DNA of 64,000 bases from Ornithinibacter aureus (GTDB taxonomy: Bacteria; Actinomycetota; Actinomycetes; Actinomycetales; Dermatophilaceae): the NCBI RefSeq assembly GCF_009858245.1, contig NZ_VMSB01000001.1, positions 2,919,623 through 2,983,622 on the forward strand, written 5' to 3'. The notes under the pieces are model-generated. The model was given only the letters and a program-made list of their open reading frames with translations. It ran no database searches and was not told the origin of the DNA. Below are positions 16,708 to 23,172 of the stretch, piece after piece; position 1 is the stretch's first letter; each line of letters begins with the position of its first letter. The translations under genes and the position numbers were made by a program.

Positions 16708-17940
16708 TCAGTCCCCTCGTTCTGGCGACGAGTCAATTTGAATGGCCAGCAGAAGGATCGGCAGGATGACACTCAGGACCGTCTGAGGTAGGTCTATGCT
16801 GCCTTGGCGCCAAAGGAGAATGAAGGTGAGGATCCATCCGAAACACGCAACCTGTATTAGGCGCCTCTTCCACTGCCTGCCGGGTCGCAATGAGGACAGA
16901 GCCAACAGCCACAGGCTTGTGATCGACCCGGTGTAGGTGGCGATGGCCCGTTGGCTCCAGGTCGCCTTCCGTCCAGTGCCGATCCAGCGCTCGATTCTTG
17001 CGGCGGCCTGAGCTCTCGGAACCAAGGTCCATAGGCAGGACATCGAGTTCCCGTTGTCGGACCGCGTCCACCAGCTTTGGGAGGCCTCGCTCTCCCATCG
17101 TGAGGCGACACTTAAGACCTTGTGAGGTAGCCGTAGGGTCCCGCCCTCTGTGAGAGCGAGCACAATCTCGGCTTCTGTGTCAAAGATATTGGTGATCCGA
17201 TGATACGGGTCGCCGATGTGGAAGTCGTAACTCTCATGCCGTATTCCCTCCCGCCCGGGCCTCCAGTTCTCTTCGATATATTTGACGCCCTCTTGAGCCG
17301 AATGGGAGTTGGGGCCTTCGACCACAAAAAGTGCACGAACGGCCATTGCAGTATGTGCCAGGCCCCCATCCTTGTCGGGTGTTTCACCCCAAGAACCGTC
17401 TTGCCGCTTGGACTGTTTCAGCCAGAGCGCCCCTTTGGCGACCGTCTCTGCCGAAACGTTTGTGGATCCTGCGAGTGCTCTGAGTGCGAGTGCCGTCGTG
17501 TAGGTCCTGGGTTGATTAGTCTTGTCAGACCCCCAGCCGCCAGATTGGTGTTGCTGGGCGGCCAGCCAAGACTCGGCCTCAAGAACGGCTTGGAGACTGC
17601 CTGAATGATCACAGTATCGAAGGGCCATCAAGGCTGGAGCGGTTCCCTCCACGCTCGGTGCATTGGAAACGGCGAGCACATGCCAGCCCGCCTGTGCGTG
17701 CCGGGCCCTTAGCAGTGAGTTCACGAGTTCGTTCTGATTGAACTCTGCGATCTGTCCAACCTCTCGCAGAAAGGTCATCGGGATGGCAGTTCCAGGTGCG
17801 CCAATTCGGCCAGACTCGAACCGTCCATGCCAGCCTGCGCGATCGCCAAGAGGGTCAGCGACGCGAGTTTGAGTCTCAGCAAGTTGCCTTACTGCGCCAT
17901 CAACGATCCTGTGCATGCCTGACTGCGAAACGTTCCTCAT
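16708..17940 (-). CDS. Terpenoid-cyclase-toroid repeat protein with C-terminal membrane anchor
   Basis: The frame reaches 17961, but ATG 17940 (MRNVSQSGMHRIVDG) is the likely start, giving about 410 aa. Two QW-like repeats, QHQSGGWG near residue 132 and KRQDGSWGE near 178, with repeated helical A-L-A-L-R-A-L and T-A-M-A-V-R-A-L pairs, indicate a prenyltransferase/squalene-cyclase alpha-alpha toroid. The DxDD or DCTAE motifs of true cyclases are not seen. The last 70 residues hold two or three hydrophobic helices (SITSLWLLALSSL, CFGWILTFILLW, TVLSVILPILLLAIQ), so the toroid is probably anchored to the membrane. It is the first gene of the cassette with NUDIX-HIT and PfkB. The toroid may be a binding scaffold instead of an enzyme. 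Confidence 0.8.
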   Translation of the reverse strand: MRNVSQSGMHRIVDGAVRQLAETQTRVADPLGDRAGWHGRFESGRIGAPGTAIPMTFLREVGQIAEFNQNELVNSLLRARHAQAGWHVLAVSNAPSVEGTAPALMALRYCDHSGSLQAVLEAESWLAAQQHQSGGWGSDKTNQPRTYTTALALRALAGSTNVSAETVAKGALWLKQSKRQDGSWGETPDKDGGLAHTAMAVRALFVVEGPNSHSAQEGVKYIEENWRPGREGIRHESYDFHIGDPYHRITNIFDTEAEIVLALTEGGTLRLPHKVLSVASRWESEASQSWWTRSDNGNSMSCLWTLVPRAQAAARIERWIGTGRKATWSQRAIATYTGSITSLWLLALSSLRPGRQWKRRLIQVACFGWILTFILLWRQGSIDLPQTVLSVILPILLLAIQIDSSPERGD

Positions 17941-18049
17941 AGCAGGAACATACAAGAGCAAAGCTCACGGCACGTCCAGTTCCCCAGGGGTACAGGCTGA
18001 TCTCTGGGGACTGTCCGACCAACGGTGTTCTGGCGTTCATCTTGTTAGA

Positions 18050-18400
18050 GGTTCTCGACGGTCGGCGAGGGGTGACGGCGAACGCGTTCAGGGCCGGGCT
18101 TTCACCTCATGGTCCAGCGTGCCTGCCCGGTGCCCTTGGGGTCCATCCCGCGGGCGACCAGGTACAGCGTCTTCAGGGAGGGCTGCTCGGTCGGGATGTG
18201 GCCCCAGGCCCCGACCGCCCTGCGGTAGCGGGCGTTGAGGCACTTGATCGCGTTCGTGCAGAGCAACGCCCGGCGGATCTCGACGTCGTGCGCGAGAAAG
18301 GCCCGAACTCTTCCCAGGCGGCGCGCGGCAGCTTGGGGATGGGCGGGTAGGGCATGCTCCATTTCGCCCCAGAGGGGACCCCATTCGAGTTCCTCGCACG
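18050..18400 (-). pseudogene. C-terminal remnant of an IS256-family transposase
   Basis: On the minus strand PIPKLPRAAWEEFGPF, then after a frameshift AHDVEIRRALLCTNAIKCLN, ARYRRAV and GHIPTEQPSLKTLYLVARGM match the end of IS256 (Mutator) transposases. A stop follows W-T-M-R where the family has W-K-P-A-L-N-A-F, and further shifts occur. It is joined directly to an IS3-family fragment on its upstream side. Confidence 0.8.
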
Positions 18401-18598
18401 CCGCCCAGACCCATGTGAGGACTTCGAACTCGACGTGCTCCAGTGATCGCAAGGGCCCGAGGTGGCGGATGACTTCGGTCTTGAAGAGCCGGTTGAGGGC
18501 CTCGGCGCTGGCACTGTCATACGAGTCGCCCTTGGATCCGACAGAGGCAACGATCCCGAGCTCCTCGAGGCGTTCGGTGTAGCGAATCGCGAGGTATT
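18400..18598 (-). pseudogene. IS3-family orfB, 3' fragment (split by the IS30-like element)
   Basis: The minus strand reads YLAIRYTERLEELGIVASVG, then SKGDSYDSASAEALNRLFKT and LEHVEFEVLTWVW, the end of the IS3 integrase core with its catalytic Glu. It begins exactly where the 20051-20515 fragment stops (H-S-D-R-G-V-Q). At its 3' side it changes abruptly into IS256 sequence. Confidence 0.85.
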
Positions 18599-20050
18599 AG
18601 GCGGATTCAATCGGTCGTCGCACCACCTCTATCGGGAGGTGTGGGATGGGTCGTTCACAGGGATGGTCGCAGCGGGTCACGGGGAGGCCGTCGGTGCGGT
18701 CGCCGGGGCGTCCAGGGGTCGCGCGTCGGGAGGTTCTTGCGGCCTTCTGGGATGAGGTCGGCCTCGGCGCCTCTACTGAGGAGGCGGCGGCTGCTGTCGG
18801 TGTGTCGCCGGCGGTGGGGACGCGGTGGTTTCGCCAGTGTGGCGGCATGCGCAACGTGCCTTCGTCCCCGGTGTCGGGCCGCTACCTGTCGTTTGCCGAG
18901 CGTGAGGAGATCTCCTTGCTGCAGGCCGCCGGTGAGGGGGTGCGCGCGATCGCTCGGGCGATCGGTCGGGATCCGTCGACGATCTCGCGCGAGCTGCGCC
19001 GTAACGCCGGGACTCGTTCGGGCACGGTGGCGTACAAGGCGTCCACCGCCCAGTGGTAAAGCGCTACGGTCCTCGGCCCGTCCCAAGGAGTCCAAGCTGG
19101 CGTGCAACGAGCGGCTGCGGCAGTACGTCCAGGATCGGTTGAGCGGGGCCATCGCCCGCCCCGACGGGAACCTGGCTGCTGGTCCGACGGTCCGGTGGAA
19201 GGGACGCCGCCACGGACGTCGAGCGGATCGCCGGTGCGCCAGGGCGTGGAGCCCAACGCAGATCGCGAACCGGTGCAAGATCGACTTCCCCGACGACCCG
19301 ACCATGCGGATCGCCACGAGGCCATCTATCAGGCGCTGCTCATCCACGGCCGAGGTGGCCTGTCCCGGGAACTGACCGCGTGCCTACGAACGGGCCGGGC
19401 CCTGCGCGTGCCCCGGGCACGTCGCCGCCGTGCAGGGAGGCACTTCATCACCGAGGAGGTGAAGATCGGGAACCGGCCCGTGGAGGTCGATGACCGTGAA
19501 CAGGCCGGGCACTGGGAAGGGGATCTGATCATCGGGTTGGACAAGTCGGCGATCGGGACGCTGGTGGAGCGGACCACCCGGTACACGATGCTGCTGCACC
19601 TGCCCCGGATGGAGGAGTTCGCCACCGCGCAGCGCTTCAAGAACGGCCCTCCCGTGGCCGGGCACGGCGCCCAGGCGGTCCGTCAGGCCATCACCACGGC
19701 GATGCAGCGCTGGCCCGTGCACCTGCGGCGCACGCTGACCTGGGACCAGGGCGCGGAGATGGCCCAGCACGCCGAGCTCACCCTGGAGTCCGGCATCAAG
19801 GTCTTCTTCTGTGACCCGCGCTCCCCGTGGCAACGCGGAACCGACGAGAACACCAACGGGGTGCTACGCCAGTACTTCCCCAAAGGCACCGACCTGTGCC
19901 GGCACCCCAATCGACGACCTCGAGGCTGTCGCCGCCGCCTTGAACGACCGCCCCCGCAAGATCCTGGGATGGCGCACTCCCGCCGAGGCCATGAGCACGC
20001 CACTTTCCCAGCAGAACTCAAGCAGTGTTGCGACGACCCTTGAACCTGCG
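18599..20050 (+). mobile_element. IS30-like insertion sequence nested in an IS3-family remnant
   Basis: Inverted repeats are visible as GGATTCAATCGGTCGTCGCA near 18603 and, read inwards from the right end, AGGTTCAAGGGTCGTCGCA. A 2-bp duplication TT (18597-18598 and 20051-20052) flanks the element; removing it restores the IS3 orfB frame through H-S-D-R-G-V-Q-Y-L-A-I-R. The length is 1,452 bp. The transposase is frameshifted, so the element is dead. Confidence 0.85.
18646..20044 (+). pseudogene. IS30-family transposase with several frameshifts
   Basis: The N-terminal HTH region (YLSFAEREEISLLQAAGEGV, then IGRDPSTISRELRRN) is in one frame and stops at 19059. ESKLACNERLRQYVQDRLSG and WSPTQIANRCKIDFPDD follow in a second frame, and the catalytic core (EAIYQALLIHGRGGLSREL, QAGHWEGDLIIGLDKSAIGT, LTWDQGAEMAQH, SPWQRGTDENTNGVLRQYFP) in a third. 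The end, DDLEAVAAALNDRPRKILGW, is again shifted. All three acidic positions of the DDE triad can still be read, but at least three frameshifts rule out a normal product. Confidence 0.88.
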
Positions 20051-20515
20051 TTGAACTCCACGGTCCGAGTGATGGATCAGCCCGGTGAGGTCGTGCCCGT
20101 GCTGTTGGCGGGTCCAGATGCCCTGCTCGAGGGCGTCGAGCGCGAGGTCGGTGGGTAGCGAGGACGAGACCCGCCAGCCGGCGATCCGCCGCGAGTACAG
20201 GTCCAGCACGAACGCGACGTACACGAACCCCACCCAGGTGGGGACGTAGGTGATGTCGGCGACCCAGCGAGTGTTGGGTGCCGCGGCGGAGAAGCCCCGG
20301 CTCAACGCGTCTTCGAGGCGGTGGTCGACGGCAGGGGTCGTGGGACGCGGCTTCTTGTGATCGCCGGCGACAGCTCCTCGAAGGCCCGGCACCTTCATCC
20401 GACGGGCCACGGCGCACCGCGCCACCGGCGAGTAATTGCGGTTGGTCGGCTCGCTGTACTTCCTTGGTGCAGGCATGGCTCCAGCCTCCCTGAAGAGGTC
20501 ACGACCCTCCACCAA
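20051..20515 (-). pseudogene. IS3-family transposase, 5' fragment with internal deletion
   Basis: The fragment starts like an orfA product (MPAPRKYSEPTNRNYS) and passes directly into the middle of orfB (MKVPGLRGAVAGDHKKPRP, FSAAAPNTRWVADITYVPTW, FVYVAFVLDLYSRRIAGW, HDLTGLIHHSDRGVQ), so orfA and the first part of orfB were deleted. It is then cut by the IS30-like element; its continuation is at 18400-18598. The first two catalytic Asp are in VADITY and HHSDRG. Confidence 0.85.
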
Positions 20516-20601
20516 ACCCGGGGCGGTTCAATTGTCAAGTAGCCGCGACGTGACCTACTTGGCCAGGGCCCCGATCCCAACAAAGAGGTAGGGTTCCTAC
20601 G

Positions 20602-21201
20602 GTGAGCGTCTTGGAGCAGAGGCTGAAAGCGTTTTATGCCGCCGAGATGATGGATCGCGCGGGCCGGATGCTTAGTCTCGAACGCACGACTCGGGTCGAT
20701 GCTTTTGTGCAGGGACTGCGCGCAGTTCGAGCGCAGCTCGTCCTCGAGGTCGGGTGCGGTGCCGGGCGCGACGGGGTCATTTTGCGCCAGAGCGGATGCG
20801 CATACGTAGGCGTCGATTTCTCGCCAGTCGCTGTCCGCACGTGCCGTGACAGGAAGCTCAACGCGGTCGTGGCATCGGCAACCGAGGTTCCCTTTGCTGA
20901 CGACTCCTTCGATGCTGCGTGGTCGATGAGTACCTTGATGCACCTACCCGGAGATGGCTTCTCAAAGGCGATCCGAGAGCTTGGTCGCGTGGTGCGGTGT
21001 GGCGGCGTCGTCGAGATTGGGGTGTGGGGCCACTTTCGCAACCGAGAGTGGACCAGCCCGGACGGGCGCTACTTCATCCACCGATCGGACGATCAAGTGC
21101 AAAGCGACGTAAAAGCTCTTGGCGAAGTCGTTGCCTTTGACACATGGAGCTGGTCTCCTGACGGTGGGCACTACCAATGGGTTCGGGTCATCACGCGATA
21201 G
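20602..21201 (+). CDS. Class I SAM-dependent methyltransferase
   Basis: A 199-residue methyltransferase of the Methyltransf_11 kind. Motif I is LVLEVGCGAGRDG near residue 50, motif II ends in YVGVDFSPVAV, and motif IV/post-I is ATEVPFADDSFDAAWSMSTL, followed by IRELGRVVRCGGVVEIGVWG. The C-terminal beta strands end in GHYQWVRVITR. GTG 20602 is preceded by AAAGAGGTAG. The substrate is unknown; a small molecule is most likely from the fold. It is one of the few intact cargo genes of the island, flanked on both sides by transposase wreckage, with no partner gene. Confidence 0.85.
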   Translation: MSVLEQRLKAFYAAEMMDRAGRMLSLERTTRVDAFVQGLRAVRAQLVLEVGCGAGRDGVILRQSGCAYVGVDFSPVAVRTCRDRKLNAVVASATEVPFADDSFDAAWSMSTLMHLPGDGFSKAIRELGRVVRCGGVVEIGVWGHFRNREWTSPDGRYFIHRSDDQVQSDVKALGEVVAFDTWSWSPDGGHYQWVRVITR

Positions 21202-21405
21202 TTCGTGGCGAGACCAACTTTTGTTCCCTGAAGTGGTTCGTTTAAGCCGGAACGCCGCTTCAAAACGTATCGGGTCGTTAATCCGGACATTCGTGTAGGT
21301 TCGCTCCATGCGAGGTCGAAATCCTCGCTGCGGCTCATATATACGTTGTCCTGGGGGAACGGCTACATGAGCTCGGAGCCCTAAGCTGGCTGTTCGAATT
21401 TCCGC

Positions 21406-21690
21406 GGGCGGCCGTGGCAATGCTGCGTCTTGTCGTGCTCGTGTGAGCGAGATGGTTGGGAGTATTCGGCGCTGGTAGTTCCCGAGGTTGCGGAAGCCGC
21501 AGGCGACGCGCCTGGTGTTCTTGATGATCCGGTTGAAGCCTTCGGTCCAGGCGTTGGTGACCTTGAGGGCAAGTGCGACGTGGATGGCCGGCACCAGGTC
21601 TCGGTGGTGGTGGCGAGCCGGGTGGTCTCGGGCATGTCCGCTCTGGCGGCGTCCCGGTAGAACTCTCGTATAGGCGGTGACGGATCTGGT
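21406..21690 (-). pseudogene. C-terminal remnant of an ISL3-family transposase
   Basis: REFYRDAARADMPETTRLAT, then TTETW and, after loss of one G, PAIHVALALKVTNAWTEGFN, RIIKNTRRVACGFRN and NYQRRIL are the last third of an ISL3-type transposase. The similarity ends near 21406. It belongs to a different ISL3 subgroup from the intact element at 13912. Confidence 0.8.
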
Positions 21691-21737
21691 GCTCGTCGGG
21701 GCACTTAGAAATCACCGAATATGGGTACTCTCGTTTG

Positions 21738-22295
21738 ATGGCCACGACCGACCAGCGCCGTGCGCGACTGCAGTCGCTGATCGACGCTGCGGGCATGACA
21801 GGTACCCAGGCCGCCTTCGCGATCGGACGCACTCCGTCCCGGCTCGGGGACTACCTCGCCGGGCGCACGGTCCCCTCGGCTCTGGTTCTCCTCGATCTCG
21901 AGGAAGCCGCAGAGCAGGCGTCCAAGCGCACCTGGATGCGGGCGGCCGACGTGGTCGATGCCGTCGGGGACCACGCCGATACAGACCCGATCTTGGCGAT
22001 GCGGATGCTGCTCCAGGGCCGGGACCAGTCGCTCGCGCTCAACACGCCGGCCAGGCAGGCCATCTGGGCCACTGGGTCCCCGAGCCGTGGGCTGACCGGC
22101 CCGTGGAAGACGCTCACCTACCAACTGCTGAGGGACAGTGCGTGTGCCGGGCGACCGATCCCCAGGTGGCTCGTCGCCCCAACTCCGTTGGAACGGTCGT
22201 GGGCGCCCTTGCCGGTTCGCGAGGACCGGCCGCTGCACCAAGGGCTTGCCAAGCTTGGCGTTCTCGTCAACGAGCGCGACCTTCTCACCGTCTGA
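21738..22295 (+). CDS. Helix-turn-helix protein of unknown function, 185 aa
   Basis: The protein starts at ATG 21738. The first 60 residues form a cI/Xre-like HTH: RRARLQSLIDAAGMTGTQAA, FAIGRTPSRLGDYLAG, with the classical helix spacing. The rest (WMRAADVVDAVGDHADTDPI, GPWKTLTYQLLRDSACAGRP) is a helical domain I cannot assign. HTH proteins of this size in islands are often antitoxins or element regulators, but no toxin partner is adjacent, apart from the frameshifted antitoxin gene on the opposite strand. Confidence 0.7.
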   Translation: MATTDQRRARLQSLIDAAGMTGTQAAFAIGRTPSRLGDYLAGRTVPSALVLLDLEEAAEQASKRTWMRAADVVDAVGDHADTDPILAMRMLLQGRDQSLALNTPARQAIWATGSPSRGLTGPWKTLTYQLLRDSACAGRPIPRWLVAPTPLERSWAPLPVREDRPLHQGLAKLGVLVNERDLLTV

Positions 22296-22313
22296 GCTCG
22301 TAGCTGCTTTCGC

Positions 22314-22579
22314 TCACGACCTCAGGGCGCGAACGGCATCGACTCCGCGGACGACATCACTGGCTGCGAACGCGGCATCCGATTCGCGTATGTCCGGTAA
22401 GGCTTGAGGGTCGCTGAGGACCGCCAGCGTCTCTTCGAGCTCGGCGAGGTCTTCGGGGCTGAGGATGACGGCCACCGCGCGGCCGTCGCGGGTGACGGTG
22501 ACGCGCTCGCGTCGTTGCTCCACGCGGCGATGACGTCGCTGAGGTTGTTGCGTACCTCGTCAAGCGGTTCGACGGCCAT
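22314..22579 (-). pseudogene. Phd/YefM-type antitoxin with a frameshift
   Basis: ATG 22579 opens MAVEPLDEVRNNLSDVIAA; after the loss of one G the sequence continues in the next frame as EQRRERVTVTRDGRAVAVIL and SPEDLAELEETLAVL to the stop at 22314. This is the complete YefM/Phd fold (N-terminal DNA-binding sheet, then the R-V-x-V-T-R-x-G-R motif). No RelE/Doc toxin gene follows on the minus strand. The single-base break could also be a sequencing error. Confidence 0.78.
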
Positions 22580-22868
22580 GGACACCAGTGTGCCGTCCGC
22601 GGCGGTTCGCCCTGCGGTCAGAAGCCAGGTCGCCCGTCTGGGCACAACGCCTTGGGCGTGCCGGACAGGTCCCGTATCGTCGAAGGAGGAGCCGAGCGGG
22701 GCGCATGAAAGTTCCTAGTGAGTTCCCAGAGGGCCAGGACGTTGTCGCACGACACAGGTGTACATTGATGGACATCACCGTCGCACGGCTGTCGCACGAG
22801 GCCATTTTCGGCGCCAAGATTTCGCATCGTCGCAGGTCAGGACGGGGGAGGAACGAAATCCCACACTC
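22580..22868. other. Gene-free right end of the island
   Basis: I find no convincing gene here. The stretch contains the repeated word GTCGCACG at three places (near 22743, 22789 and 22800), which could be integrase arm-type sites close to the attachment site. No integrase gene is present on this side. Confidence 0.4.
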
Positions 22869-22910
22869 CTTGTAAACAGGGGGTTGAGGGTTCGAGTCCC
22901 TTCGCCAGCT
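22869..22910 (+). other. Attachment site: 3' half of a tRNA-Thr(TGT) gene
   Basis: The sequence runs from an anticodon loop CTTGTAA (anticodon TGT) through the 3' anticodon strand ACAGG, a variable loop, the T arm (GAGGG, TTCGAGT, CCCTT) and the 3' acceptor strand CGCCAGC plus T. The D arm, the 5' acceptor strand and the 5' half of the anticodon stem are absent, so it is not a functional tRNA. A tRNA 3' end starting at the anticodon loop is the usual core copied when a tyrosine-integrase element enters a tRNA gene. It divides the IS-rich island from the compositionally uniform chromosome. Confidence 0.82.
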
Positions 22911-23172
22911 CTCGTCTCAGTGGTTGCAGCCGTCGGCGGTCAGGGCGGCCAGTCGAGGAGTCGTAACACGCCGACGAATTCGGGCGATCCCGGGCATGTC
23001 TCGACTCCTCGATGTGAGCCTGCGGGCCCACGACGCTGACCGCATCCGCGGCGTTGATCTGGCGGGCCGTCCGGATGGCGCGCTCGAGCTGGTGACCCGT
23101 CGGCACCCAGCCCGCCCCTTCGGGACGTGAGCGCCGCGAACGCTGTCGCCAGCGCCGAGTAGCGTCGCCGCC
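22911..23172. other. Gene-free stretch after the attachment site
   Basis: No supported gene or RNA is seen here. The stretch has chromosome-like composition and leads into the beta-mannosidase gene. Confidence 0.4.

Noticed and set aside
22869-22910. A functional tRNA-Thr gene
   Set aside because: The D arm, the 5' acceptor strand and the 5' anticodon strand are missing; upstream bases do not pair with the 3' strand.
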